Positions 7,959 to 18,270 are shown, counted from the first letter of the stretch. The stretch is 32,121 nt of DNA from Clostridium acidisoli DSM 12555 (GCF_900176305.1 NZ_FWXH01000024.1:1-32121); one strand, 5' to 3'. A program made the numbers and translations. The notes: generated from the sequence alone by a model not told the origin.

Positions 7959-10900
7959 CTATAGATTTCATATATTCTAAAAGCTTAACTAAATTTTTAA
8001 GTACATCATCTCTTTTTATATCTTTTATATTATATACAATTGTTGGATTTTCATCATTTTTAAATATTACATTTTTATTATAATCTTTTATCAATGAAGT
8101 CAGAAGTTTTTCACTTATCCTATCTTTGTTTTCAAATTTTATGTTTACAAATTGACCTCTATCTTTTATTTCAATAATTCCAATCTGCTTTGCAATTGAT
8201 TTTAAATAGGCAATAATCATCAGATTATCAACAGACTCAGGAATATTTGAATACCTGTCCTCTAATTCTTCCTGAACATCATAAAACTCTTCTTTCGTGT
8301 CTATCGCTGCTATCTTTTTATATACTTCAATTTTTTGTACTTCATCTTGTATATAAGAGTTTGGAACATATGCATCAACTTTAATTTCAATGGTAGTTTC
8401 AATAAGATGGAAATCTTCATCCCCCTTATATTGTTTAATAGCATCTTCAAGCATTCTACAGTATAAATCGTATCCAATTGCCGCCATATGACCATGTTGA
8501 GCTGACCCCATCATATTTCCGGCACCTCTTATTTCAAGGTCACGCATAGCAATTTTAAAGCCTGAACCTAATTCAGTAAACTCTTTCATAGCTTTTAACC
8601 TTTTTTCTGCAGTTTCAGCTAAGATTTTATCTTTTTTATAAGTAAAATAAGCATAGGCCATTCTATTTGACCTTCCAACTCTTCCTCTTAGTTGATATAA
8701 CTGTGAGAGTCCCATTTTATCAGCATTATAGATAATCATAGTATTAACATTCTGAATATCAATTCCAGTCTCTATTATGGTAGTACATAATAGTATATCA
8801 AATTCTTTATTCATAAAACTAAACATTACTGTTTCTAATTCTCTCTCTGTCATTTGTCCATGCGCTACTGCAATTTTAGCTTCTGGAATAAGATTCGATA
8901 TCTTTGCTGCCATTTCATTTATGCTCTCAACCCTATTATAAACAAAAAATATCTGTCCATCTCTATTTAATTCTCTCATTATGGCATCCCTAATAAGCTG
9001 CTCATTATATTCTACAACATAGGTTTGAACAGGATATCTCTCCTCTGGTGGAGTTTCAATTACACTTATGTCTCTTACACCAGTAAGAGACATATGGAGA
9101 GTTCTAGGTATAGGCGTAGCTGTTAAAGTAAGAACATCAACATTTTTCTTAAAGTTTTTTATTTTCTCCTTATGTGTTACTCCAAATCTCTGCTCCTCAT
9201 CTACAATCAAAATCCCAAGGTCCTTAAATTGAACATCTTTTTGAAGTATCCTATGGGTACCAATAAGTATATCCACATTTCCTTCCTTTAAAGCCTTAAT
9301 TGTAGCTTTTTGCTGAGTAGAATTTCTGAATCTACTTATCATATCAATTTTTATAGGGAAATCAGAAAACCTTTTTATAAAGTTATTGTAGTGTTGTTCC
9401 GCTAGAATAGTTGTAGGAACTAAAAAAGCAACCTGCTTACCTTCCATAACAGCCTTAAATGCCGCCCTAACAGCTACCTCAGTCTTTCCATAACCAACGT
9501 CACCACATAGGAGTCTATCCATAACCTTTCCAGTCTCCATATCATTTTTTATATCCTGTATAGCGCTCAATTGATCTGGCGTTTCATCGTAAGGAAATTC
9601 ATCTTCAAACTGTTTTTGCCAAACTGTATCTTTTGAATAAGTATAGCCATTTGCTTCGGATCTTATTGCATATAATTTAACTAATTCTTCTGCTATCTCA
9701 TTTATAGATTTTTTTACTTTGTTTTTGGCCTTATTCCACTCATTCCCTCCAAGTTTGTTAACTTTTGGTGAATTCCCTTCACTTCCAATATATTTTTGTA
9801 CTAAATCAAGCTGTTCCACTGGTACAAATAACTTATCATCACTTGAATAGCTAACTTCAAGATAATCTTTTTTATGTCCATCTAGTTCTAGCTGTCTTAT
9901 TCCTTTATATACTCCAACTCCATGATTTACATGAACTACATAATCTCCAGGTTTAAGATCAGTAAAACTTTTTATCTTACCTACACCTTTTTTATTTTTC
10001 TTTTTTACTTTTCTTTTAGTTTCACCAAATAATTCTTTGTCTGAAATTACACATATTTTAAGATCTGGATACTCAAATCCTTTCTCTAAACTACCAAAGG
10101 TTATAACAACTTCTCCAAACTGAAAATTTTGAAGTTCATTTCTATATGTAGCTTCAATGCCTCTTTCTCTAAGGGTCTTAACTAATCTTTCACCTCTAGG
10201 TTTACTGCCACATAAAATTAAAGTCTTATATCCTTTTTGTTTCTTATCTTTTATTTCATCCAATAGTACATCTATAACACCACCTGTACCACTTAATGTT
10301 ATAGATCTAAATGTTTCACTAGAAATAGCGGTTAAAAATCCATTTGTTTTTTCAATGCCCATCATATTTATTACTTTGTTATCATTGAATCTTTCATAAA
10401 CTTCCCGTTCATCAATAAGGAGTTTTCCTTGACTGGGTAGTATATCCCCTCTTTGCAAAAATATTTCGTAATTGTCTCTGAATTCAAAATATACACTTTC
10501 AAGCTTACCCTTACATCTTAAATCATCATTAACAATTATTATGGAATCTTTTACATAATCAAAAAATGTAGAAGGAGTCTCATAAAAAAATGGTAAGAAG
10601 CTATCTATATTCTCAAAACTAGAAGTTTCCTTTAAAGTTTCAAGATTTTTTCTTGTAATGCTGCCTATTTTTTCCTCAGCCTCTTTGTCCTTTTTTTCTT
10701 TTAAGCCACTTATAACTGTTGCTAATTCTTTTTCAATCTTTTCATATCCACTTTTTATGCTGCTTTCTTCTAATATGATTTCCTTAGCAGGAACTATCTC
10801 TATTTTGTTCACCTTTTCAATACTTCTTTGAGAACTTGTATTAAATGTCCTAATTGAATCTACTTCATCTCCAAAAAGCTCTATTCTATATGGCAAAATT

Positions 10901-11463
10901 GATGTAGGCGGAAATATATCAATAATTCCACCTCTTAAGGAAAATTGACCTTTACTATCAACAATATCAACCCTTTCATACCCTGATAAAACAAGTTTAT
11001 GCGTAAATTCTTTAAGTTCAATAGTACTTCCTAAACTTATATTAAAAGAATATTTTTTAAACAGATCTATTGGTGCATACGCTGCTGAAAATGCTTCTAT
11101 GGATGTAACTATAATCTTCCTGCTTTTCTTTAATATTTCTTTTATAACTTTAATTCTTTCCCATCTTAAATCACCAGAAATAGCATCAATACTATAAAAC
11201 ACAACTTCTCTAGTTGGAAAATAGTACACGTTTGGTATGTATAAAGATAAGTCTTCATATATCTTTTTTGCTTCAACATCATTATCTGTAACAATAACAA
11301 ATGGTTTGTTCATTTCTTCATATGTGCTATATATATAATAACTTCTTGCTGATTCTGATAATCCAAATACATTCATAGGAAATTTACATTCGTTTATATT
11401 CTTAACTACATTAATAAATTTTTTATCTTCTATTAAAGGCTGTATAAGCCCTCTAAATCTCAT
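7945..11463 (-). CDS. mfd: Transcription-repair coupling factor Mfd
   Basis: The 1172-residue protein has the full Mfd architecture. A UvrB-like N-terminal region covers about residues 1-400 (GLSESARSYYIYSTYEE, SLRGGIIDIFPP). The CarD-like RNA polymerase interaction domain starts near 500 (LKPGDYVVHVNHGVGVYKGI). The RecG-like motor follows (Walker A GDVGYGKTE near 654, DEEQRF, TATPIPRTL, YQLRGRVGRS). The C-terminal TRCF domain comes last. Mfd pushes or removes RNA polymerase stalled at lesions and recruits UvrA. It lies between pth and prsA, as in Bacillus and other clostridia. The ATG is preceded by GAGGTG. Confidence 0.98.
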   Translation of the reverse strand: MRFRGLIQPLIEDKKFINVVKNINECKFPMNVFGLSESARSYYIYSTYEEMNKPFVIVTDNDVEAKKIYEDLSLYIPNVYYFPTREVVFYSIDAISGDLRWERIKVIKEILKKSRKIIVTSIEAFSAAYAPIDLFKKYSFNISLGSTIELKEFTHKLVLSGYERVDIVDSKGQFSLRGGIIDIFPPTSILPYRIELFGDEVDSIRTFNTSSQRSIEKVNKIEIVPAKEIILEESSIKSGYEKIEKELATVISGLKEKKDKEAEEKIGSITRKNLETLKETSSFENIDSFLPFFYETPSTFFDYVKDSIIIVNDDLRCKGKLESVYFEFRDNYEIFLQRGDILPSQGKLLIDEREVYERFNDNKVINMMGIEKTNGFLTAISSETFRSITLSGTGGVIDVLLDEIKDKKQKGYKTLILCGSKPRGERLVKTLRERGIEATYRNELQNFQFGEVVITFGSLEKGFEYPDLKICVISDKELFGETKRKVKKKNKKGVGKIKSFTDLKPGDYVVHVNHGVGVYKGIRQLELDGHKKDYLEVSYSSDDKLFVPVEQLDLVQKYIGSEGNSPKVNKLGGNEWNKAKNKVKKSINEIAEELVKLYAIRSEANGYTYSKDTVWQKQFEDEFPYDETPDQLSAIQDIKNDMETGKVMDRLLCGDVGYGKTEVAVRAAFKAVMEGKQVAFLVPTTILAEQHYNNFIKRFSDFPIKIDMISRFRNSTQQKATIKALKEGNVDILIGTHRILQKDVQFKDLGILIVDEEQRFGVTHKEKIKNFKKNVDVLTLTATPIPRTLHMSLTGVRDISVIETPPEERYPVQTYVVEYNEQLIRDAIMRELNRDGQIFFVYNRVESINEMAAKISNLIPEAKIAVAHGQMTERELETVMFSFMNKEFDILLCTTIIETGIDIQNVNTMIIYNADKMGLSQLYQLRGRVGRSNRMAYAYFTYKKDKILAETAEKRLKAMKEFTELGSGFKIAMRDLEIRGAGNMMGSAQHGHMAAIGYDLYCRMLEDAIKQYKGDEDFHLIETTIEIKVDAYVPNSYIQDEVQKIEVYKKIAAIDTKEEFYDVQEELEDRYSNIPESVDNLMIIAYLKSIAKQIGIIEIKDRGQFVNIKFENKDRISEKLLTSLIKDYNKNVIFKNDENPTIVYNIKDIKRDDVLKNLVKLLEYMKSIVETD

Positions 11464-11531
11464 ATAAACACCTCTTGCATTCCTCTTTGGAGCCCAGAAC
11501 AGTCGTTTACACTATTCTGCCTCTTAAACTA

Positions 11532-12098
11532 CTATCCTTGAAAGCCATTAAATTTATTCATAGCCTCAGTAACTCCTTCTTTTATAAGGCTTTCTACAGC
11601 TTCACTTGCAGCATTAAAAACCCTATCAATTACATCCATTTCTTCATTGGTAAGTTTACCTAATACATGTGCAATTAAATCTCCCCTCGGTGCTCCTACC
11701 CCTATCTTTATTCTTGGAAACACATCACTGGATAAATTTAATATAATGTTCTTTATACCATTATGTCCGCCAGCGCTACCAGATTTTCTAATTCTCATTC
11801 TTCCAACTTCAAGACTTATATCATCATATATAATTATTATATTCTCGTTTGGTATTTTATAAAAATTACAAATTTCCCTTACGCTTTCTCCACTCAAATT
11901 CATATAGGTTAATGGTTTCAGAAGAATTACTTTTTCATCTCCTATTCTTCCCTCACCATATATACCTTTAAATTTTGTCCTATTAATATCAATATTATAC
12001 TTATTTGAAATCAAATCTAAAACATTGAATCCCACATTATGCCTTGTGTTTTCATATTCACGGCCAGGATTTCCAAGACCAACTACAAGATACACCAT
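11532..12098 (-). CDS. pth: Peptidyl-tRNA hydrolase
   Basis: The 188-residue protein matches bacterial Pth. The first motif [20 protein letters not shown] holds the catalytic His20 and Asn10. [10 protein letters not shown] supplies Asn67, YDDISLEVG supplies Asp93, and [11 protein letters not shown] supplies Asn113. The enzyme releases peptides from prematurely dissociated peptidyl-tRNA. It precedes mfd by about 70 bases with no clear terminator, so the two are probably co-transcribed. The htrA terminator at 12165-12189 lies upstream, so pth should have its own promoter; a TATAAT at 12135-12140 is a possible -10 but lacks a good -35. Confidence 0.97.
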   Translation of the reverse strand: MVYLVVGLGNPGREYENTRHNVGFNVLDLISNKYNIDINRTKFKGIYGEGRIGDEKVILLKPLTYMNLSGESVREICNFYKIPNENIIIIYDDISLEVGRMRIRKSGSAGGHNGIKNIILNLSSDVFPRIKIGVGAPRGDLIAHVLGKLTNEEMDVIDRVFNAASEAVESLIKEGVTEAMNKFNGFQG

Positions 12099-12164
12099 TT
12101 TCCACTTCCTTTTAATTTTATCACAACACCATTTATTATACTAAAAATCTTTTCATTATAAAAT

Positions 12165-12189
12165 TAGCAGTAAAATTTTTTTACTGCTA
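12165..12189 (-). terminator. Terminator of the two-component/htrA operon
   Basis: TAGCAGTAAAA (12165-12175) pairs perfectly with TTTTACTGCTA (12179-12189) around a three-base loop. On the minus strand it follows the htrA stop codon by about 30 bases and is followed by AATTTTATAAT. Confidence 0.78.
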
Positions 12190-12221
12190 TAACCTAAACT
12201 ATTCATTTGATTTAATCAATA

Positions 12222-13409
12222 TCAATTATCCGGTCTCTCTGATAGCACAACGGTGCATTTTATTAATTTGCCGTTCCTCATAACTTTGAGAGGTATAGAA
12301 TCATTGGCTTTATGTTTCTCTAATATTTCTTCTAACTCATCAGTAGAGTACAAATTTACCCCATCAAACTCAACTATTATATCATTAACTTCGATACCAG
12401 ATTTTTCAGCTTTTGTGTCTTTAATAATAGCCTTTACAATTACTCCTTTGGTTTGAGCTTTGTCATCTGACTCATAATCCTCTGTTTGTATACCTAAATA
12501 TGGTCTTACCACATGACCGCTTTTAATTATAGAATTAATTATGGACTTTGCTTCATTTGTAGATATAGCAAAGCTGACACCGTCTCCTTTATTTCTAGCA
12601 TTTACACCTAAGCTGTTAATTCCTATAACCTCACCATTTAAATTACATAATGCGCCTCCACTGTTTCCTTGATTAATAATTGCATCTGTTTGAATAACAT
12701 CATAAGTTGTATCTGATCCTATCAAATCATTTTGATTTCTAACTTTTTTATTAGTGGAGCTGACTATTCCTGTTGTTGTATTTCCATCTGGATTTCCAAC
12801 TGCTACAACACAATCACCAAGCTGTACCTTAGAAGAATCCCCGAATGTAGCTGCCGGTAAATTTTTTGCATTAATTTTTAAAACAGCTAGATCTGTTAGT
12901 AAATCATATCCAATTATTTTTGCTGGTAATGTTTTTGATGAAAGTTTTACAGAATATTTACTAGCATCTTGAAGTACATGATAATTTGTAACAATATATC
13001 CGTCAGATTTAAATATTATTCCAGAAGTTGAACTAAGCTCATCATCATTGCTGTCTTTATCTATGATTTCTATCACCGATTGACTTACACTCTCAGCAAC
13101 CATGGCTATAGAATTTTGAGATGAATTTTCAGGTTTACTTGTATAATTATTAGAAATCTTGTTACCTTGAAAAACCGATGTATTATTTCTTTGAGTTTTT
13201 AATTCCGAATATTTTTTATTTGCAATATAGCTACCTGATATGGCACCAGAAAAAGTAGCAATTAATATGAAAACTATACCTTTGGAAATCCCAATAAAAC
13301 TTAAATTTTTACTCTTGTTTCTAAACTTTATTTCTCCAGCAAGGTTTTCTCCTTTACATTCAACTTCTTTCCATTCAACATCTTTTATACACTTTTCATC
13401 TTCTTTCAA
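12222..13409 (-). CDS. htrA: Membrane-anchored HtrA/DegP-like serine protease
   Basis: The 395-residue protein has a charged cytoplasmic N terminus, one membrane segment (about 41-62, KGIVFILIATFSGAISGSYI) and a Ser/Asn-rich linker. The trypsin-like domain has a complete triad: His144 (TNYHV), Asp173 (TDLAV) and Ser250 (QGNSGGAL). One C-terminal PDZ domain covers about 300-390. HtrA proteases degrade or refold misfolded proteins on the outer face of the membrane. The gene starts 39 bases after the sensor kinase gene, preceded by GGAGGTG, and is followed by a terminator. In Bacillus the CssRS two-component system controls htrA genes, so linkage here suggests a similar circuit, although that is inference. 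Confidence 0.95.
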   Translation of the reverse strand: MKEDEKCIKDVEWKEVECKGENLAGEIKFRNKSKNLSFIGISKGIVFILIATFSGAISGSYIANKKYSELKTQRNNTSVFQGNKISNNYTSKPENSSQNSIAMVAESVSQSVIEIIDKDSNDDELSSTSGIIFKSDGYIVTNYHVLQDASKYSVKLSSKTLPAKIIGYDLLTDLAVLKINAKNLPAATFGDSSKVQLGDCVVAVGNPDGNTTTGIVSSTNKKVRNQNDLIGSDTTYDVIQTDAIINQGNSGGALCNLNGEVIGINSLGVNARNKGDGVSFAISTNEAKSIINSIIKSGHVVRPYLGIQTEDYESDDKAQTKGVIVKAIIKDTKAEKSGIEVNDIIVEFDGVNLYSTDELEEILEKHKANDSIPLKVMRNGKLIKCTVVLSERPDN

Positions 13410-13447
13410 AGTAACACCTCCTCATAAAATACTTGCATGTAATATCT

Positions 13448-14857
13448 TTAATCTCTTTTTAGTGTAAAAGTAAATTCTACACCGCTATCTTTAATGTTTT
13501 TTACGTATATATCTTCTCCATGTTGTGTTAATATACTTCTAACTATAGGAAGACCTAGTCCTGTACTTGTTTTAGTTGTTCTAGATTTATCACTCTTATA
13601 AAATCTATCCCAAATATGTTTTAAGTCTTCTTCAGATAACGAATTGCTTTCATTAAATATTGAAATAAATGCCTTATCTCCTCTTACTTTAGTATTTATT
13701 TTTACTTTTCCACCATCATTTACGTATTTTATAGCATTGTCTACTAAATTTGTAACAACCTGTGTCATCCTATCTATATCGGCAAGCACATATAATGATT
13801 CTTTATTAAAACATACATCAACTAACAAATTCTTTTCTTTGATTTTTGTTTCAAATTTTATTACAGTACGTCTTATAATTTCATTTATATCAAACTTTAT
13901 TAAGTTTAGTGTTACGCGTCCTGATTCGATTGTGGATAAATCCAATAAATCATTTACAAGTCTTGTAAGCCTTTGGGTTTCTTCAAATGCTAAAGTTAAA
14001 TAATAATTTTCTTTTTCTGCTGGTATAACTCCATCAATTATTGCCCCAATAAATCCTTTTATAGATGTTATTGGTGATCTTATTTCATGTGATACATTTG
14101 ATATAAATTCTCGTCTATTATTTTCAACTTTTGCTATAGAATCTGCCATATCATTAAAAGATTTTGACAGTTCACCTATTTCATCATCCGATTTAACCTC
14201 TACCCTTATACCAATATCACCTTTTGTTATCTTTCTAGCAACTTCATTTATATTTGCAAGCGGCTTTATTAATATTTTTTGAGATAAATAATAAATTACA
14301 AAATACGCTATAATTATTGCAAATACTGCTATTAACCATATTATTATATACACCTTAAAAAGCGGTTCCTTTATTTCTGATAAAGGTGTGCTCATCATTA
14401 TAGCCCCTGCGAAAGTATTATTTGCTACAATTGGTACTATAAATGTATGACTTGATGTACTAAAAAATCCATGATAATTTCCTGTTGTCGTTACAACCTG
14501 ATTATTTCTTAATGTGCTTATATCTTCACCGTTTATTTGTTTTCCAATAACTTTATTATTTTCCACATTAGAGACATCATATATGTATCCATTATTGTCT
14601 AGGAGCATAACATTAGCATTAAAATAATCCCCATAACCTTTTAGATATTGATCTAATAAGTCAATGGTCATATCTCCATTTTCATACTGCAATGCAAGTT
14701 TTGCTATTCCTTCTGCCTTCTTACTAAACTGAGATTTTAAATTATCAAAATAATATGTTTGAAACCAAATTGACAGCACCAGTGAAATAATAACAAAGAA
14801 TATAGCTATAATAATAGTATATGCTGTCACCATTTTAGAAAATAGCCCTTTTTTCAT
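13448..14857 (-). CDS. Sensor histidine kinase (HAMP, HisKA, HATPase)
   Basis: The 469-residue protein has two membrane segments (about 10-31 and 168-190) around an extracytoplasmic sensor domain of about 135 residues. A HAMP linker (about 191-244) follows, then the phosphoacceptor motif FISNVSHEIRSPITSIKGF with His257. The ATPase domain has VTNLVDNAIKY (N box), DRFYKSDKSR (F box) and STGLGLPIV (G box). All residues needed for activity are present. It begins three bases after the response regulator stop, with a GAGGTGA ribosome site inside the upstream gene's end, and is followed by htrA. The signal is unknown; linkage to htrA suggests envelope or secretion stress. Confidence 0.93.
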   Translation of the reverse strand: MKKGLFSKMVTAYTIIIAIFFVIISLVLSIWFQTYYFDNLKSQFSKKAEGIAKLALQYENGDMTIDLLDQYLKGYGDYFNANVMLLDNNGYIYDVSNVENNKVIGKQINGEDISTLRNNQVVTTTGNYHGFFSTSSHTFIVPIVANNTFAGAIMMSTPLSEIKEPLFKVYIIIWLIAVFAIIIAYFVIYYLSQKILIKPLANINEVARKITKGDIGIRVEVKSDDEIGELSKSFNDMADSIAKVENNRREFISNVSHEIRSPITSIKGFIGAIIDGVIPAEKENYYLTLAFEETQRLTRLVNDLLDLSTIESGRVTLNLIKFDINEIIRRTVIKFETKIKEKNLLVDVCFNKESLYVLADIDRMTQVVTNLVDNAIKYVNDGGKVKINTKVRGDKAFISIFNESNSLSEEDLKHIWDRFYKSDKSRTTKTSTGLGLPIVRSILTQHGEDIYVKNIKDSGVEFTFTLKRD

Positions 14858-14860
14858 AAG

Positions 14861-15547
14861 CTACTTCACCTCAAATTTATATCCAACGCCCCAAACGGTT
14901 TCTATTTGCCAATTTTCTCCTCCTTGAAGCTTTTCTCTTAATCTCTTCACATGTACATCAACAGTTCTAGAGTCTCCAGGATAATCATATCCCCAAACTT
15001 CGCATAAAAGTTGTTCTCTAGTAAATACTCTGTTCTTATTGTTTGCTAGATAATATAAGAGCTCGAATTCTTTAGGTGGCATTTTAATTTCTTCTCCATT
15101 ATAATTTACTGTATATGAATTCATATCTATTACAATATTGTCAAATCTTAATTCCTCTTTGCTTTGTGTATCAGCACTGTATCTCCTTAAAACAGCCTTT
15201 ACTCTAGCAATTAATTCTTTTGGCTCAAATGGCTTAACAATGTAATCATCTGCACCAAGCTCTAATGCTAAAACCTTATCAAAAGTTTCTCCTTTAGCGG
15301 TAAGCATAATTACAGGAACTTCTGAGTCTTTTCTTATTGCTTTAAGTACATCTATTCCATCCATATGTGGAAGCATTACATCCAAAAGAACTAAATCCGG
15401 CTTATATTCGGAAAATACACTTACAGCTTCTTTTCCATCATAACAACGTTTTGTAGAATACCCTGAATTTTCAAGATATAATTTTATTATGTCTGCTATA
15501 TTCTCATCATCATCAACAATTAAAATTGTTCCTAATGTTCCTTCCAT
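14861..15547 (-). CDS. OmpR/PhoB-family response regulator
   Basis: From the ATG at 15547 the protein has 228 residues. A longer reading frame opens at 15565, but its first codons contain the GGAGGG ribosome site that sits seven bases ahead of the chosen ATG. The receiver domain has the acidic pocket (IVDDDEN), the phosphoacceptor Asp56 (LVLLDVMLP), the switch Thr (MLTAKGE) and Lys (YIVKPFEP). A winged-helix DNA-binding domain occupies the C terminus (TREQLLCEVWGYDYPGDSRT). It is the first gene of the regulator-kinase-htrA operon, so it probably controls that operon among other targets. Confidence 0.94.
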   Translation of the reverse strand: MEGTLGTILIVDDDENIADIIKLYLENSGYSTKRCYDGKEAVSVFSEYKPDLVLLDVMLPHMDGIDVLKAIRKDSEVPVIMLTAKGETFDKVLALELGADDYIVKPFEPKELIARVKAVLRRYSADTQSKEELRFDNIVIDMNSYTVNYNGEEIKMPPKEFELLYYLANNKNRVFTREQLLCEVWGYDYPGDSRTVDVHVKRLREKLQGGENWQIETVWGVGYKFEVK

Positions 15548-15697
15548 CACTATGCCCTCCTGCATTAATTGATAGTCACAAATAATTTACAATTATTTGC
15601 ACTTAGTATTAATTTAGCCTACTAAATATAATTTACCACACTTTTAGATTATAATCATTAATGTTACAAATTATTAATTATAATTTAAATATATAGC

Positions 15698-15735
15698 AAA
15701 ACATCGCATACTAAATTGGTAGTTTGCGATGTTTT
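15698..15735 (-). terminator. Terminator of glmU-prs
   Basis: AAAACATCGCA (15698-15708) pairs with TGCGATGTTTT (15725-15735). After one mismatch ACTA/TAGT extends the stem around a six-base loop. On the minus strand it lies just after the prs stop codon. Confidence 0.82.
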
Positions 15736-15751
15736 ATGCTTAATTTAATTA

Positions 15752-16723
15752 TTATCTATCTTCAAATTCTTCTTCAAATATTTTACTTACTGCAATATCT
15801 TCGTAAATTCTTCTTATTGCTTCTGCAAATAAATTTGCTACAGTTAAAACCTTTATTTTACTAGAAGGTGTATTTTGAACTATTGGTATTGTATCTAAGA
15901 CAACAACTTGTTTTATTTGTGATTTTTCTATTCTTTCCATTGCTGGTCCAGATAACACTCCATGAGTACAGCAAGCATAAACTTCTGTTGCTCCCATTTT
16001 TATAAGTGCATCTGCAGCATTTGTAATAGAACCTGCTGTATCTATTAAATCATCAACTAAAATTACTTTTTTATCCTTTATATCACCTATAACATTCATT
16101 ACTTCTGAAACATTTGGTTTAGGTCTTCTCTTATCAACTATAGCTATTGGAGCTCCAAGTTTTTCAGCGAATTTTCTTGTTCTCTTAACTCCACCAATAT
16201 CTGGTGAAACAACTACTAATTCATCTTTGTTTAAATTTAAAGTTTTGAAATATTTGGCTAATATCGGAACTCCTTCAAGATGATCAACTGGTATGTCAAA
16301 GAATCCTTGTATTTGAGCTGCATGTAAATCCATAGTAAGAACTCTATCAGCCCCAGCTGTATGTATTAAATCTGCTACCAATTTTGCAGTTATAGGTTGT
16401 CTTGCTTTAGCTTTTCTATCTTGTCTTGCATATGCATAATGCGGTATTACTGCTGTTATTCTACCTGCTGACGCTCTTTTGAAAGCATCAAGCATAATTA
16501 AAAGTTCCATAAGACTATCATTAACAGGCTCACAAAGAGTTTGAACTAAAAATACATCTGCACCTCTTACTGTTTCATTAATATCTACAGAAGTCTCTCC
16601 GTTGCTAAATTTTGATACTTTTGAATCACCAATTTCTACACCTAACAATTCTGAAATTTTTATTGCTAACTCTGGATTTGAGTTACCTGTAAATATTTTT
16701 ATATTTTTTCCATGACAAATCAT
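15752..16723 (-). CDS. prs: Ribose-phosphate pyrophosphokinase
   Basis: The 323-residue protein matches class I PRPP synthetases, which make 5-phosphoribosyl-1-pyrophosphate from ribose 5-phosphate and ATP for purine, pyrimidine, His, Trp and NAD synthesis. Visible motifs are the N-terminal GNSNPELA, the flexible loop with YARQDRKAKARQPITAK, the metal site MDLHAAQIQGFFD, VVSPDIGGVKR, and the PRPP-binding loop VILVDDLIDTAGSI. It follows glmU by 20 bases with an AGGAGGA ribosome site. This glmU-prs pairing is standard in Firmicutes. A terminator follows. Confidence 0.98.
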   Translation of the reverse strand: MICHGKNIKIFTGNSNPELAIKISELLGVEIGDSKVSKFSNGETSVDINETVRGADVFLVQTLCEPVNDSLMELLIMLDAFKRASAGRITAVIPHYAYARQDRKAKARQPITAKLVADLIHTAGADRVLTMDLHAAQIQGFFDIPVDHLEGVPILAKYFKTLNLNKDELVVVSPDIGGVKRTRKFAEKLGAPIAIVDKRRPKPNVSEVMNVIGDIKDKKVILVDDLIDTAGSITNAADALIKMGATEVYACCTHGVLSGPAMERIEKSQIKQVVVLDTIPIVQNTPSSKIKVLTVANLFAEAIRRIYEDIAVSKIFEEEFEDR

Positions 16724-16743
16724 AATAGATTAATCCTCCTAAA

Positions 16744-18114
16744 TTATTTATTTAATCCTTGCTTTGTTACCCACTCTTCTTTGTTTACCTGTCTAGCTCT
16801 AGCTATTGCGAGACTATTTTTCTTGACAGTTTCAGTTATTGTGGAACCTGCTGCTATGTATGTGTTGTCTTCAACTTCTACAGGCGACACAAGATTTGTA
16901 TTGCATCCTATAAAGGAATTATTACCAATTACAGTTTTATATTTAGCCTTACCATCATAATTTACAACTACAGTTCCACATCCAAAGTTACAACTTTCTC
17001 CTACCTCTGCATCACCTATGTATGTTAGATGTGATACCTTTGTATTATCACCAATGGTTGACTTCTTAATTTCTACAAAATCCCCTACTCTAACATTATT
17101 GCCAATACTACTTTCTGGCCTAATGTAAGCAAATGGTCCAACTGTAGTGTTACTTCCAATAGAACTTTCTAATATAACAGAACTTTGAATTATTACCCTT
17201 TCATTTATAGTGCTATCTAAAATTCTAGAATTAGGGTAAAGAGTACATCCTTCTTTTATTATAGTGTTTCCTTCAAGTACATTTCCAGGGTATATTATAG
17301 TATCTCTTTCTATTTGCACATCATCACCTATATATGTACAATTCGGATCAATTATAGTAACTCCATTTTCCATGTGTCTCTTATTAATTCTAGATCTCAT
17401 TATCTTTTCAACTTCTGAAAGTTGTTCTCTTGAATTTACTCCTAACGTTTCCTCAAAATCAACTACTACGGCTCCAACATCTTTACCTGAATCTTTTAAT
17501 ATCTGAATCATGTCAGTAAGATAATATTCTTTTTGCGCATTGTTATTATCTAATTTATCTAATCCATCTAAAAGACTTTTTATGTCAAAACAATATATTC
17601 CTGAATTGACCTCAGTTATTTTAAGTTCTTCTTTAGTGCAATCTTTATGTTCCACTATTTTTTTTACAACTCCATTTACGTCCCTTACTATCCTGCCATA
17701 ACCCGTAGGATCATTAAGTATAGATGTAATCAATGTAGCCTTATAATTTCCCTCTTCATGAAACTTTATGCATCTTCTTATGGTATCTTCCACCATAAGT
17801 GGTGCATCACCATTAAAAATGATAACAGTTCCATCTCTATTTTCTAAATAATCTCTGGCACATATAATAGCATGTCCTGTACCCCATTGTTCAGGTTGTA
17901 ACGAATAATCAACATTCTTTGATACTGTTACTTCTTTTACAATTTCCGCACCTTTTCCTATTATTACGTCAACATCTTTTATGTCTGACTTCCTCATGAG
18001 GTCAATTACGTGATTTACCATTTCCTTGCCACAAACCTTATGTATAACCTTTGGTAAATCTGATTTCATCCTTTTACCTTTTCCGGCTGCTAGGACCAAT
18101 GCACATTTATACAC
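16744..18114 (-). CDS. glmU: Bifunctional GlmU (uridylyltransferase/glucosamine-1-phosphate acetyltransferase)
   Basis: The 456-residue protein has an N-terminal nucleotidyltransferase ([37 protein letters not shown]; about 1-230). The C-terminal left-handed beta-helix (about 250-456) has hexapeptide repeats and the acetyltransferase motifs [20 protein letters not shown] and [17 protein letters not shown]. It makes UDP-N-acetylglucosamine, the entry point to peptidoglycan. Two good promoters lie upstream (18151-18223). It is co-transcribed with prs. murC, a later step of the same pathway, is nearby on the other strand. Confidence 0.98.
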   Translation of the reverse strand: MYKCALVLAAGKGKRMKSDLPKVIHKVCGKEMVNHVIDLMRKSDIKDVDVIIGKGAEIVKEVTVSKNVDYSLQPEQWGTGHAIICARDYLENRDGTVIIFNGDAPLMVEDTIRRCIKFHEEGNYKATLITSILNDPTGYGRIVRDVNGVVKKIVEHKDCTKEELKITEVNSGIYCFDIKSLLDGLDKLDNNNAQKEYYLTDMIQILKDSGKDVGAVVVDFEETLGVNSREQLSEVEKIMRSRINKRHMENGVTIIDPNCTYIGDDVQIERDTIIYPGNVLEGNTIIKEGCTLYPNSRILDSTINERVIIQSSVILESSIGSNTTVGPFAYIRPESSIGNNVRVGDFVEIKKSTIGDNTKVSHLTYIGDAEVGESCNFGCGTVVVNYDGKAKYKTVIGNNSFIGCNTNLVSPVEVEDNTYIAAGSTITETVKKNSLAIARARQVNKEEWVTKQGLNK

Positions 18115-18150
18115 ATTAACACCTCTTCATGGTTAATATTAATATTATTA

Positions 18151-18179
18151 TTTATATTGTTTAACAAAACACGTTTCAA
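18151..18179 (-). promoter_or_regulatory. Proximal promoter of glmU-prs
   Basis: On the minus strand TTGAAA (18174-18179) and TATAAA (18151-18156) are separated by 17 bases. Confidence 0.7.
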
Positions 18180-18194
18180 CAATTAACATTTTAT

Positions 18195-18223
18195 ATTATA
18201 TTTTATTATTAATATATTTTCAA
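18195..18223 (-). promoter_or_regulatory. Distal promoter of glmU-prs
   Basis: On the minus strand TTGAAA (18218-18223) and TATAAT (18195-18200) are separated by 17 bases. It lies 44 bases upstream of the proximal promoter with the same -35. Confidence 0.75.
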
Positions 18224-18270
18224 CACTCAAGGATATTTTTATAACTTTCAAATAATTTAATTTTAGGCAA

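Noticed and set aside
8310-8495. 61-codon minus-strand ORF within mfd
   Set aside because: It is an alternative-frame shadow inside the conserved Mfd C-terminal region with no own ribosome site.
11496-11520. Hairpin CAGAACAGT/ACTATTCTG between pth and mfd
   Set aside because: It has an internal mismatch and no T-tract, so I do not call a terminator; it is more likely part of the mfd leader or chance.
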